From the NCBI RefSeq assembly GCF_900102965.1, contig NZ_FNGM01000001.1, forward strand, positions 289,096-348,937: a DNA stretch of 59,842 bases, given 5' to 3'. Position numbers and translations under genes: made by a program. Below are positions 1-8,075 of this stretch, piece after piece. Below the pieces are notes generated by a model, which was not told the DNA's origin, made no database searches, and worked only from the letters and a program-made list of their open reading frames with translations. How positions within the stretch are numbered: the stretch's first letter is position 1; every line of letters starts with the position of its first letter. Source of the stretch: Paenibacillus jilunlii (GTDB lineage Bacteria; Bacillota; Bacilli; Paenibacillales; Paenibacillaceae).

Positions 1-102
1 TGAGTGAAATGAGAGGTATAAATACCTTTGATTTGGTCAGAAATGGGCAGTTGAGTGAAATGAGAGGTATAAATACCTTTGATTTAGCTAGAAACTGGGC
101 GA
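1..102. repeat. Two tandem 51-base intergenic units
   Basis: Two consecutive 51-base units begin at 1 and 52. Their first 34 bases are identical and the rest diverges. Each holds the dyad AGGTATAAATACCT (14-27 and 65-78). A related core, AAAGGTA-N4-TACCTTT, ends the window at 59821-59838, so the family is dispersed. No coding potential is seen. Confidence 0.85.
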
Positions 103-185
103 CTGAGGGCAGATGAGCCCCCATTCTTCCACTTGAGTTGTTGTAGATTCATGGGGGGCGTTCTCCAGGTAATGCAAGACGAAAT

Positions 186-335
186 CAAAGACGGCAGCAC
201 GGTCCAGTGAAGCTGAAGGACGGCGCAGCCGTTTTGTGCAAATATAAGAATTTATATGCTTCGCGCTATAAATAATCCTTCTATTTCTCGCTGAAACGGG
301 TACCGTCCTTATAAGGACGGCGTAGCCGTTTCCAC
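186..335. repeat. Two imperfect hairpin repeats of the AACGG-N5-CCGTCCT type
   Basis: 293-335 can fold into a long stem: GAAACGG pairs with CCGTTTC around the perfect 18-base palindrome CCGTCCTTATAAGGACGG (303-320). A weaker relative lies at about 186-235 (12 of 15 pairs). The same AACGG-N5-CCGTCCT plan recurs at 7340-7377. The region between these hairpins and the first gene shows nothing else. They may act as transcript ends for a gene left of the window or simply be mobile palindromic repeats. Confidence 0.6.
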
Positions 336-390
336 TTGTAATTAGCGGATCTTTTACCTGTCTCTCTTTTTGGAGGAGTGGGAGTGACTT

Positions 391-400
391 ATGCTATAAT
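391..400 (+). promoter_or_regulatory. Extended -10 promoter of the capA-like operon
   Basis: TGCTATAAT (392-400) has the TG-N extension and a perfect TATAAT. No good -35 is visible. It lies inside the longest reading frame of the next gene, which argues that translation starts downstream at 438. Confidence 0.5.
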
Positions 401-437
401 AGAAACAATTTTAGGGCAAAGGAGATTGTTTGCTGCT

Positions 438-1835
438 ATGTATCCGCCGCGTTCACGTACCAGAACAAATACCAGGCAAAGCAGAAAACGCCGGCGCAGA
501 ACGGCTTGGGCATGGATTAACGTAAGTCTGCTTTTAATGATTACTGCACTGCTTACCTATTCTTTTATGGGAGGGGATGGAAAAGACGGCCAGCCTCCGC
601 CTGTCGCGGAAGTGGCCAGCTCGCCTTCACCTGATCTAGGAGAGGCTGCTGCATCCGTTCCGCCAACCTTAACACCATCGCTGGCATCTGAAGCGACACC
701 TGAACCAGAGCCTTCCAATTCGCCTTCACCGACTGCGGAGATAACACCGGCTCCTACGGACACTGCTCCTACCCGCGCGCCGGAAGAAAGCGCCGTCCCG
801 GAAAAGACGGACGATCCAGGGGACACAGGAACCCCACAGGCTGCTGACAGCGGCTTAATCTCCGGCCTGCCGGAGAATGCCGGGCCAACCGTCAAGCTGA
901 ACTTTGCCGGTGATGTCATTTTTTCAGGGAAGGCGGGCCAGCTCCTGAAGCAAAAAGGCTATGACTACTCTTACGCCGCACTGGACGGCATGTTCAAGAA
1001 GGATGATTTGACTGTCCTCAACTTGGAGACCCCCATTACCACCGGAGGGGTAGGTGCCGCAAACAAGCAGTTTGTATTCAAAGGAGAGCCCAAGGCACTG
1101 GACTCCCTAAAAGCGGCCGGTGTGGATGCCGTCAATCTGGCCAACAACCATACCCTCGATCAGGGAGAGGAAGGCCTGCTGGACACACTGGAGCACTTGA
1201 ACAAGCGCGGCATTCCCTATGTGGGGGGCGGAGCGGATGCAGCAGAGGCGTACAGCGCCAAGTATTTTGAGCGTAACGGCATCCGTATCGCCCTGCTAGG
1301 ATTCACACGGGTGATGCCTGTGATGGAGTGGAAGGCGGAGGCTGGCAAGCCGGGAGTAGCTTCGGTGTATGACAGTGCGGAAGCGCTGAAGGCTATCGCC
1401 GCCGCCAAAAAGAAGGCCGACCTGGTCGTTGTGGCCGTGCACTGGGGCAAAGAGCGGATGGAACAATATGATTCCGTGCAGCAGTCTCTTGGGCACAGCT
1501 TTATTGATGCGGGTGCGGATCTGGTCATTGGCGGGCACCCGCATGTGCTGCAAGGGATCGAGCCTTACAAGGGCAAATGGATCGCCTACAGCACCGGCAA
1601 CTTTATTTTTACCCGTTCCCAAACCCGGGCCACCTGGGATACCGCCGTGTTTCAAGCGGAATGCAGCGTAGAGGGACAGTGTTCCCTGAAGCTTAAGCCG
1701 ATGAATGCGGAGCTGGCTCAGCCGGTGCCCATGAATGAGGTGGACGGCCAGCTGCTGCTGCACAAAGTAGAGTCCCTGTCCTCCGGTCTGGTGAAGATCG
1801 GCAGTGACGGAAGCGTAGTTCAGGCTGTCAAGTAA
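438..1835 (+). CDS. CapA-family metallophosphatase-like membrane protein
   Basis: CapA/PgsA-type protein of the calcineurin-like fold (PGA_cap), a family linked to poly-gamma-glutamate capsule synthesis or release; the substrate here is unknown. The 465-residue form has an Arg-rich cytoplasmic tail, one membrane helix (about 24-43) and a Pro/Ser/Thr-rich linker. The extracytoplasmic domain starts near residue 152 with NFAGDVIFSGK, followed by NLETP, NNHTLDQG and GGHPHVL, the usual metal-ligand blocks. The frame opens earlier, at GTG 378, but a TATAAT lies at 395-400 and an AAAGGAGA precedes ATG 438, so 438 is preferred. It leads an operon with the next three genes. No pgsB or pgsC lies nearby, so a capsule role is only inferred. 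Confidence 0.85.
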   Translation: MYPPRSRTRTNTRQSRKRRRRTAWAWINVSLLLMITALLTYSFMGGDGKDGQPPPVAEVASSPSPDLGEAAASVPPTLTPSLASEATPEPEPSNSPSPTAEITPAPTDTAPTRAPEESAVPEKTDDPGDTGTPQAADSGLISGLPENAGPTVKLNFAGDVIFSGKAGQLLKQKGYDYSYAALDGMFKKDDLTVLNLETPITTGGVGAANKQFVFKGEPKALDSLKAAGVDAVNLANNHTLDQGEEGLLDTLEHLNKRGIPYVGGGADAAEAYSAKYFERNGIRIALLGFTRVMPVMEWKAEAGKPGVASVYDSAEALKAIAAAKKKADLVVVAVHWGKERMEQYDSVQQSLGHSFIDAGADLVIGGHPHVLQGIEPYKGKWIAYSTGNFIFTRSQTRATWDTAVFQAECSVEGQCSLKLKPMNAELAQPVPMNEVDGQLLLHKVESLSSGLVKIGSDGSVVQAVK

Positions 1836-1875
1836 AGTTCAGAGATAGACCATACTTCCGCCGGAGGTGCATATG

Positions 1876-2607
1876 ATGAAAAACTTGTGTGTGGCCCATC
1901 GCGGCTTCTCCGGAAAAGCTCCGGAGAACACGCTTGCTGCCGTACGGATGGCGATTGCGCTGCCGTTTGTGCGCTGGATGGAAATTGATGTTCAGCTCAC
2001 AAGGGACGGCGTGCCGGTAGTGATTCATGATTTTTCACTGGACCGCACCACCAACGGGCACGGCAAGGTCAAAAATATGGATTACGAGCATGTCCGGCGC
2101 TTGGATGCGGGGAGCTGGAAAGGGCGTGCTTTTCGCGGGGAACGTGTGCCTTCGCTGAAGGAAGTGCTGGAACTGGCCTCCGGCCGGCTGAGGCTGAACA
2201 TTGAGCTCAAGACCAGCGGTGAGATGTATCCGGGGCTGGAGCAGGCGGTCATTGATCTCGTGAATGCACACGGCATGCGCGACGAAGTGGTTCTGACCTC
2301 GTTCGATGCCGGTGCGCTGCAGCGGATCAAGGAGCTGGACCCCCGCTTCCGTACAGGGTTGATCTACGACTCCAGATCAGGTGACCCTGCGCGGAAGCTT
2401 AAGGAGCTGGACTGTTCATTTCTGTCCATCAGCTTTGACCGGCTGAATCCCGGTCTGGCGAAGCTTCTTGCCGAGCAGGGGATACGGGTAATGGCCTGGA
2501 CGGTGAACAAAGCAAAGGAAATGCGCCGCCTGGCCGCGATGCATTCGGAGATCATGATCTGCACGAACCGTCCTGACATCTGGGGCGACACGTTTCTGGA
2601 GGCCTAG
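1876..2607 (+). CDS. Glycerophosphodiester phosphodiesterase (GDPD family)
   Basis: Cytoplasmic GDPD-type TIM barrel that would hydrolyse glycerophosphodiesters to an alcohol and glycerol-3-phosphate. The family signature is clear: HRGFSGKAPENT at the start, then EIDVQLTRDGVPVVIHD with the metal-binding Glu and Asp and the catalytic His, LNIELK in the middle and MAWTVN near the end. There is no signal peptide, so it probably works on lipid head-group products inside the cell. GGAGG at 1863-1867 places the start at ATG 1876 (spacing 8) or ATG 1873. The gene lies 40 bases behind the CapA-like gene in the same operon. Confidence 0.92.
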   Translation: MKNLCVAHRGFSGKAPENTLAAVRMAIALPFVRWMEIDVQLTRDGVPVVIHDFSLDRTTNGHGKVKNMDYEHVRRLDAGSWKGRAFRGERVPSLKEVLELASGRLRLNIELKTSGEMYPGLEQAVIDLVNAHGMRDEVVLTSFDAGALQRIKELDPRFRTGLIYDSRSGDPARKLKELDCSFLSISFDRLNPGLAKLLAEQGIRVMAWTVNKAKEMRRLAAMHSEIMICTNRPDIWGDTFLEA

Positions 2608-2648
2608 CTTTAAGCATACAATTGACGGGAAAGAGAGCTGAAGAATGA

Positions 2649-3272
2649 ATGGGCGCTGATGTTAACAATATCTACTGTGTTGGACGAAACTATAAGCAGC
2701 ATGCAGAGGAGCTGGGCAACAAGGTGCCGGTGGAGCCTCTGATCTTTCTGAAGCCTTCCCATGCGGCGGTCCCCCTCGACAAGGCGATCATTCAGCTTCC
2801 CAAGGATGCCGGTCTGATTCACTACGAAGGTGAGATTGTACTCAGGATTGCCCGGGATTATGTCCCTGGCATGAGTGTGCAGGAGCTGGTGGATGTAATG
2901 GCCCTCGGGCTGGATTTCACCCTGCGTGACATCCATAATGATCTGCAGAAGAAAGGGCTGCCCTGGACGCCAGCCAAAGGCTTCAAGAACGCAGCTCCGC
3001 TGACTCCGTACATTGCGTTTCCGGAGACGGAAGAACTGGAAGCGACCGATTACACTGTACGCAAGAATGGTGTGGAAGTGCAGCGCGGAAACGTCAAGAA
3101 CATGATTTTTCCGCTGCAAAAAATCGTGGAGTTTATTGCCGCCCGTTATGGGCTGGGCAAGGATGATCTTATCTTTACCGGTACTCCGGCAGGCGTAGGT
3201 CCGGTGGCTTCAGGCGATTCGTTCGAGCTGTTCTGGGGCGGGACTCTGCTGGGCACCTGCCTGATCGGTTAA
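2649..3272 (+). CDS. Fumarylacetoacetate hydrolase (FAH) family protein
   Basis: Short FAH-fold protein of 207 residues, the size of acylpyruvase and oxaloacetate-decarboxylase-like members. It begins with the typical IYCVGRNYKQHAEELG and has YEGEIVLRI (metal-binding Glu), DFTLRDIHNDLQKKG, WTPAKGFKNAAPL and FTGTPAGVGPV. Members bind Mg2+ and cleave or decarboxylate 2,4-dioxo acids; the substrate cannot be read from sequence. The ribosome site is weak (GAGAGC). An out-of-frame ATG lies 4 bases upstream, so start use deserves care. The stop lies 3 bases before the DUF92 gene, suggesting coupled translation. Confidence 0.88.
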   Translation: MGADVNNIYCVGRNYKQHAEELGNKVPVEPLIFLKPSHAAVPLDKAIIQLPKDAGLIHYEGEIVLRIARDYVPGMSVQELVDVMALGLDFTLRDIHNDLQKKGLPWTPAKGFKNAAPLTPYIAFPETEELEATDYTVRKNGVEVQRGNVKNMIFPLQKIVEFIAARYGLGKDDLIFTGTPAGVGPVASGDSFELFWGGTLLGTCLIG

Positions 3273-3275
3273 CAC

Positions 3276-4097
3276 ATGCCGACAGGACTTGATGTGCTGC
3301 AATGGGTGATCGGCTTCGGCGGGGCTTTGCTGGTAGCAGGAGCGGCTTATTATAAGCAGTCCCTCAGCTTCTCCGGGATGCTTGCGGCGATTGCGATGGG
3401 AACCCTCTATTTCGGGGCAGGGAATGCCTTCTGGTTTGGCATTTTGCTGCTGTTCTTCATCTCCTCCAGCCTGCTCTCGAAGCTTCATCATGAGAATAAG
3501 GCGGAGCTGGAAGCCACTTATGACAAAACAGGACGCCGGGATGCCGGCCAGGTGTTCGCCAATGGCGGGCTTGGCATGCTGCTGGTGCTCCTGAACGCCA
3601 TTTATCCCTTGGAGCTATGGGGATATTTGTTCATCGGCGTCATGGCCACCGTGACCTCGGACACCTGGGCGACGGAGATTGGCACCCTCGCCAAGAAGCC
3701 GCCCCGCTCTGTGCTGACGGGACGGATGCTCCCGCCCGGCACCTCCGGCGGCGTCTCGCTGCCGGGCACCCTGGCCGCCGCTGCCGGCGGCGCCCTGATC
3801 GGCCTTGCCTCCTGGCTGCTGCGGGCAGCCTCCGGCATGCCGGAGCATTCCGTCCTGCTGCTTACGCTGGCAGGACTCCTCGGGGGCCTCGTCGGCGCTT
3901 TCGCCGACTCGGTGCTGGGGGCTACGGTGCAGCGCATGAACCGCTGCACCGTGTGCGGCCGCGAGGTGGAAGCTTCGCAGCATTGCGGCCAGCCCACGGT
4001 GCATGCCCGGGGCTGGCGCTGGATGAACAACGATGCTGTGAACGCCGTCAGCTCTGTTCTGGGCGGGCTGGCCGCCCTGCTGGTCGGCGGGCTGTGA
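3276..4097 (+). CDS. DUF92 integral membrane protein (VTE6/phytyl-phosphate-kinase-like)
   Basis: Polytopic membrane protein of 273 residues. DUF92 motifs are clear: ATVTSDTWATEIG, PPGTSGGVSLPGT and GAFADSVLGATVQ. DUF92 includes plant VTE6 (phytyl phosphate kinase) and archaeal polyprenol-related proteins, so phosphorylation of a prenyl phosphate or alcohol is a reasonable guess, not a demonstrated role. A loop near residues 226-241 carries a possible metal knuckle, CTVCGREVEASQHCG, followed by a His. It has no ribosome site of its own and starts 3 bases after the FAH gene, so it is probably translated by re-initiation. Confidence 0.85.
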   Translation: MPTGLDVLQWVIGFGGALLVAGAAYYKQSLSFSGMLAAIAMGTLYFGAGNAFWFGILLLFFISSSLLSKLHHENKAELEATYDKTGRRDAGQVFANGGLGMLLVLLNAIYPLELWGYLFIGVMATVTSDTWATEIGTLAKKPPRSVLTGRMLPPGTSGGVSLPGTLAAAAGGALIGLASWLLRAASGMPEHSVLLLTLAGLLGGLVGAFADSVLGATVQRMNRCTVCGREVEASQHCGQPTVHARGWRWMNNDAVNAVSSVLGGLAALLVGGL

Positions 4098-4104
4098 TGC
4101 AGGG

Positions 4105-4121
4105 AGGCCCATGTTGGGCCT
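4105..4121 (+). terminator. Short hairpin after the DUF92 gene
   Basis: AGGCCCA (4105-4111) pairs with TGGGCCT (4115-4121) and is followed only by TTCTC. It is a weak terminator candidate between the first operon and the tetR-type gene. Confidence 0.35.
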
Positions 4122-4170
4122 TCTCATACAAAAGTAACCTTATACTCGCAATATTGAAGGAGGTGAACCG

Positions 4171-4776
4171 GTGAGCAGCGCATCCATTCAAAAACATACA
4201 GCCATTCTGGATGCCGCTTACGAGCTCTTCGGTTCAGGCGGCTTCTACGAAACGAAGATTTCGGAAGTAGCGGAACGTGCAGGCATTGCCAAAGGCACGG
4301 TGTATCTGTATTTCAAAAATAAAGAGGATTTGTTCCTGGCCGTCACCCGGCGGGACTGCGAAGGATTCCTCCAGCAGCTGGAAGCCAAGCTCCAGGCATG
4401 CAGCAGCCTGACCGGGAAGCTGTCCGTTATTGCTGAGCATCATCTATTTTATTATTATGAGCGCAAGCAGCATACCAAACTTTTTTTTCGGGCGCCGAAC
4501 AACAACCCTGAGCTGGTCGCCTACATGGCGCTTTTTATGGAAGAGTACATGCAGGCTGTAATGAAGGTGCTGCTGGAAGGCGGGGCGTCCGAACCGGAGC
4601 TGATGGCACAGTCGTACATCGGCATGCTGGACCGGCTAAAGATGGATATTCTGTTTGATCCCTTCTTCACGGAGGAGGAAGCACACAAACGGGCGAAGTT
4701 TGCAGCCAGCCTCTTTATCGGAGGGGCCGTCGGCAACATGAACGCATCACTTGGAGATTTGCCGGCAGAGCAATAA
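4171..4776 (+). CDS. TetR/AcrR-family transcriptional regulator
   Basis: One-component repressor of 201 residues. The N-terminal helix-turn-helix is textbook: TKISEVAERAGIAKGTVYLY followed by FKNKEDLF, close to the FadR/YsiA subgroup of Bacillus. The C-terminal ligand domain is ordinary in length, and its ligand is unknown. GTG start at 4171 behind GAAGGAGGTG. The ABC-F gene starts 44 bases downstream, so the two may be co-transcribed. I saw no convincing palindromic operator just upstream. Confidence 0.95.
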   Translation: MSSASIQKHTAILDAAYELFGSGGFYETKISEVAERAGIAKGTVYLYFKNKEDLFLAVTRRDCEGFLQQLEAKLQACSSLTGKLSVIAEHHLFYYYERKQHTKLFFRAPNNNPELVAYMALFMEEYMQAVMKVLLEGGASEPELMAQSYIGMLDRLKMDILFDPFFTEEEAHKRAKFAASLFIGGAVGNMNASLGDLPAEQ

Positions 4777-4820
4777 GGAACACAGACCGGTTACAAATAT
4801 AAGGCAAGCGAGGACAGAGT

Positions 4821-6758
4821 ATGAATATTATGACCGTGGAACATCTTTCCAAGAGCTATGGGGAAAAAACACTGTTCCGGGATGCGTCGTTTGGTATGGA
4901 TGACAGGGACAAGATTGGCGTTATCGGTGTGAATGGAACGGGGAAATCCACCTTTTTGAAGATTATTGCCGGTCTGGATACACCCGATGACGGACAAATT
5001 TCTATCGGAAATGCGGTGCGGGTACAGTATCTGGCACAAAATCCGCCGTATGAGCCGGATAACACCGTGCTGCAGCAGGTTTTTGCCGGAGATGAGCCTG
5101 AGCTGGCTGCCATGCGGGAGTACATGGAGACACTGGCTCTTCTGGAGGCCAGCCCGGGCGACTCCGCCCTGGAGCGCCGGCTGGTGCAGATTGGACAAGC
5201 GATTGATGCGGCCGGGACATGGCAGCTGGAAAGTGAAGCCAAAACCGTCCTGACGAAGCTGGGCATTACCCAGTTTGATGCACGGATGGAATCGCTGTCC
5301 GGCGGACAGCGCAAGCGTGTGGTTCTGGCGGCGGCCCTGATTACACCTTCCGAGCTGCTGATCCTGGACGAGCCGACGAACCATATCGATACGGACTCCG
5401 TGGCCTGGCTGGAGCAATACCTGCAGAAGCGGCGCGGGGCGCTGCTGATGGTAACCCATGACCGCTACTTCCTGGAACGGGTAGCCAGTGTCATGCTGGA
5501 GCTGGATGGCGGGCAGCTGTACCGTTACGAAGCGAACTACTCGCGGTTCCTGGAGCTGAAGGCTGAGCGTGAGGAGCGTGAAGCGTCGGAGGAGCAGAAA
5601 CGCAAAAATCTGCTGCGCACCGAGCTGGCCTGGATCCGCCGCGGGGCGAAGGCCCGCTCCACCAAGCAGAAGGCCAGAATCGACCGTTTCGAGAAGCTGA
5701 AGGAAAGCCAGGGTTCCGCATCGGCGGGAGCGCTGGATATTTCCGTGGCTTCGACACGCCTTGGCCGCAAAATCATCGAGATGAAGGACCTGGCCAAATC
5801 GCTCGATGGACGCACGCTGATTAAAGATCTGACCTATATCGCGGTACCGCAGGACCGGGTAGGTATAGTAGGTCCGAACGGCAGCGGTAAATCGACTTTG
5901 CTGAATCTGATTGCCGGAAAGCTTCAGCCGGATAGTGGTGAAGTTGAGTTGGGGGCTACCGTCAAGCTGGGCTACTTCACCCAGGAGCATCAGGATATGG
6001 ACGATACCATGCGGGTTATAGAGTACGTGAAGGAGGAGGCGGAGATCATCCGCACAGCGGACGGCAGCGTCATTACAGCCGGACAGATGCTGGAGCGGTT
6101 TCTGTTTCCGCCGGCGATGCAGTGGACCCCAATCTCGAAGCTCTCCGGGGGAGAGAAGAGACGCCTTTACCTGCTGCGTGTCCTGATGGGCGCACCCAAT
6201 GTGCTGCTGCTGGACGAGCCGACCAATGATCTGGACATCGGGACTCTTGCCGTACTGGAAGATTATCTGGACGAGTTCCCCGGGGTGGTGTTCACAGTAT
6301 CCCATGACCGGTTTTTCCTGGACCGCACAGTGGATAAGCTGATTGCCTTTGAGAATGGCAGCATCCGGCTGCATGTTGGAAACTACAGTGAATATGAGGA
6401 ATGGATGGCCAAAAACGTTCCGGCACGCGTTGGCGACCCCGTCAAAGAAGCGGGATCGGCAAAAAACAGCTCCGCACCGGTACAGCAGCAGACGGCGCAA
6501 GCCGCACCTCCTGCAAGAGAAAAGCTGAAGTTCACCTTCAAGGAGCAGCGTGAATATGAAGGGATCGACGAGGCGATTGAGCAGGCGGAGCAGCATCTGT
6601 CGGACATCAGCGCACAGATGGAAGCCGCCTTTGCGGACTCCGGGAAACTTCAGGAACTGGTGGAAAAGCAGCGGCAGGGTGAAGCCGAACTGGAACGCCT
6701 GATGGAACGCTGGACATATTTGAACGAGCTTGCGGAGAAAATCGCCGGAAAAGCATAG
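4821..6758 (+). CDS. yfmR: ABC-F family ATPase, YfmR/Uup-like translation factor
   Basis: Cytoplasmic ABC-F protein of 645 residues without membrane segments. Two ATPase domains are visible: GVNGTGKST, LSGGQRKRV and ILDEPTNHIDTD in the first; GPNGSGKST, LSGGEKRRL and LLDEPTNDLD in the second. Between them lies the charged tRNA-interacting linker (WIRRGAKARSTKQKARIDR). A C-terminal tail with an Ala/Pro-rich spacer and coiled coil (about 580-640) is the Uup/YfmR arrangement. These proteins bind the ribosomal E site and relieve stalling; YfmR of Bacillus subtilis overlaps with EF-P in function. ATG 4821 lies behind GAGGACAG; ATG 4830 is an alternative. Antibiotic-protection ABC-F proteins are less likely because they lack this tail. 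Confidence 0.9.
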   Translation: MNIMTVEHLSKSYGEKTLFRDASFGMDDRDKIGVIGVNGTGKSTFLKIIAGLDTPDDGQISIGNAVRVQYLAQNPPYEPDNTVLQQVFAGDEPELAAMREYMETLALLEASPGDSALERRLVQIGQAIDAAGTWQLESEAKTVLTKLGITQFDARMESLSGGQRKRVVLAAALITPSELLILDEPTNHIDTDSVAWLEQYLQKRRGALLMVTHDRYFLERVASVMLELDGGQLYRYEANYSRFLELKAEREEREASEEQKRKNLLRTELAWIRRGAKARSTKQKARIDRFEKLKESQGSASAGALDISVASTRLGRKIIEMKDLAKSLDGRTLIKDLTYIAVPQDRVGIVGPNGSGKSTLLNLIAGKLQPDSGEVELGATVKLGYFTQEHQDMDDTMRVIEYVKEEAEIIRTADGSVITAGQMLERFLFPPAMQWTPISKLSGGEKRRLYLLRVLMGAPNVLLLDEPTNDLDIGTLAVLEDYLDEFPGVVFTVSHDRFFLDRTVDKLIAFENGSIRLHVGNYSEYEEWMAKNVPARVGDPVKEAGSAKNSSAPVQQQTAQAAPPAREKLKFTFKEQREYEGIDEAIEQAEQHLSDISAQMEAAFADSGKLQELVEKQRQGEAELERLMERWTYLNELAEKIAGKA

Positions 6759-6829
6759 TACGCTTGCTTTTATAGCTGCGGCTATCCAGCGGCGTTTTCC
6801 GCGTCATACCAGACGCAGCGAGGAGGCAG

Positions 6830-7321
6830 ATGAGTATGACAGATTACATTGAAACCGCGGTGGCCCTTCGCACCGCCGGGAAAGCTGAAGAGGCAAGAGA
6901 ATTGCTCCTTGCCCTGCTGGGCGGGGATGAGGAGAACGCTGAACTGCAGTATCAGCTGGCCTGGACCCATGATGTGCTTGGCCTGGAACGGGAGGCGGTC
7001 CCCTACTACGAGCGGAGCCTGTTGCTTGGCCTGCCTCCTGAGCAGCGGATGGGCGCACTCCTGGGACTTGGCAGCACTTACAGAACGCTGGGCGAATATG
7101 CCCGGTCCAAGGAAGTGCTTGAGGAGGGGGTGCGGGAATTCCCGCAGCAGAAGGAATTTCAAGCTTTTCTGGCCATGACCCTGCATAACCTGGGCGGGCA
7201 TAAGGAAGCCATGAAGCTGCTGCTGACCCTGCTTGCGGAGACTTCCTCCGACAAAGGGATCGGCAGCTACCGCAAAGCTATCCTGTACTATTCGGATAAG
7301 CTGGAGCAGGTGTGGGACTGA
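6830..7321 (+). CDS. Tetratricopeptide-repeat protein
   Basis: Soluble helical protein of 163 residues. Three to four TPR-like helix pairs run through it (LRTAGKAEEARELLLALL, LGLEREAVPYYERSL, YRTLGEYARSKEVLEEG, LHNLGGHKEAMKLL), so it resembles the TPR_5 type. It is probably a scaffold for protein contacts; no partner is shown. AGGAGG at 6821-6826 supports ATG 6830, with ATG 6836 as an alternative. It follows the ABC-F gene by 71 bases on the same strand. A strong hairpin repeat stands 18 bases behind its stop. Confidence 0.8.
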   Translation: MSMTDYIETAVALRTAGKAEEARELLLALLGGDEENAELQYQLAWTHDVLGLEREAVPYYERSLLLGLPPEQRMGALLGLGSTYRTLGEYARSKEVLEEGVREFPQQKEFQAFLAMTLHNLGGHKEAMKLLLTLLAETSSDKGIGSYRKAILYYSDKLEQVWD

Positions 7322-7339
7322 GTGAATATATTTTTCCGT

Positions 7340-7377
7340 AACGGCTGTGCCGTCCTCTTCAGGACGGTGCAGCCGTT
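7340..7377 (+). terminator. 17-base-pair hairpin repeat, possible terminator
   Basis: AACGGCTGTGCCGTCCT (7340-7356) pairs through its whole length with 7361-7377 (two G-U wobbles) around a CTTC loop and is followed by TTTCC. It shares the AACGG-N5-CCGTCCT plan of the hairpins at 186-335. It could end the TPR transcript or be a dispersed palindrome. Confidence 0.6.
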
Positions 7378-7498
7378 TTCCGCTTACAGGTGCCGATTCG
7401 AATGCTTTATTTGCAGGAAGATTATAGTCTTTTCCCCGTGGACCAGTACACAAGCATATTCCTCAGCTTGTAATACTATATTGCGAGGAGGAGATATT

Positions 7499-7990
7499 AT
7501 GGTGAGAGCAGCCCAGACTGACAGTGAATTAAAAGCCTTCATCGCCACTGCGGAGACGGCCTGGTTCAATGTGTATGATTCTGCGGATATCAATAGGGTG
7601 ATTACAGTGGGCGGAGTAGAGTATAAGCGGCTGCCGCTGAGATTTAGCACAAGGGCCAAGGTGATCGCTTATTTCCGGCGATACTGGGGAATTGCCATGA
7701 GCAACCGGATGTTCTGCAATCTGCAGACCGTCTCGCGGAACAACAGGCTGTACGTTATTGTAGGCGATACCGGCCTCGTTTCCTTTATTCCCCTTCGGAT
7801 CAGAGTCACGGAACGAACAGCTGCGCGCATCCGATTGACAGCCGTCCTGTCTGCGGATGCGATAGAGGAAATTGAAACGGTGAACGTCCGCTATTTGATT
7901 GCCAAGTCGGGAACAGCACTCCGTATTCTGAACAGGGACAAAAAAAATACGGACCCCCGGTATCAGACATGCCCGCTGAACATCGGGTGA
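7499..7990 (+). CDS. Conserved-looking hypothetical protein, 163 residues
   Basis: The frame opens at 7322, but GAGGAGG at 7486-7492 and the hairpin in between place the start at ATG 7499. The protein is basic and shows no membrane helix or signal peptide. Visible blocks are GVEYKRLPLRFSTRAK, a central LYVIVGDTGLVSFIPLRIRV and an Arg-rich LRILNRDKK near the end. The middle is faintly reminiscent of IseA-type cell-wall hydrolase inhibitors, but I cannot support that. Function unknown. Confidence 0.65.
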   Translation: MVRAAQTDSELKAFIATAETAWFNVYDSADINRVITVGGVEYKRLPLRFSTRAKVIAYFRRYWGIAMSNRMFCNLQTVSRNNRLYVIVGDTGLVSFIPLRIRVTERTAARIRLTAVLSADAIEEIETVNVRYLIAKSGTALRILNRDKKNTDPRYQTCPLNIG

Positions 7991-8022
7991 CTTTTGCCGC
8001 AGGCTCCCGCTTGATTTAAAAA

Positions 8023-8057
8023 GGTACGGATTCAGCGGGAATCACTGAATCCGTACC
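8023..8057. terminator. Bidirectional terminator between convergent genes
   Basis: GGTACGGATTCAG (8023-8035) pairs perfectly with 8045-8057 around a 9-base loop. An A-run precedes it and a T-containing stretch follows, so it can serve both the plus gene ending at 7990 and the minus gene ending at 8076. Confidence 0.8.
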
Positions 8058-8075
8058 CTGTATAAAATACTTATC

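Noticed and set aside
378..437. Earlier GTG start for the CapA-like gene
   Set aside because: A TATAAT lies within it and the downstream ATG has its own AAAGGAGA.
3617..4174. 185-residue plus-strand frame inside the DUF92 gene
   Set aside because: Out-of-frame Arg/Pro/Ala-rich reading in GC-rich DNA; the DUF92 motifs are in the other frame.
4791..6596. 601-residue minus-strand open frame opposite the ABC-F gene
   Set aside because: Antisense shadow of a clearly coding ATPase gene; no family motif and composition typical of reverse reading.
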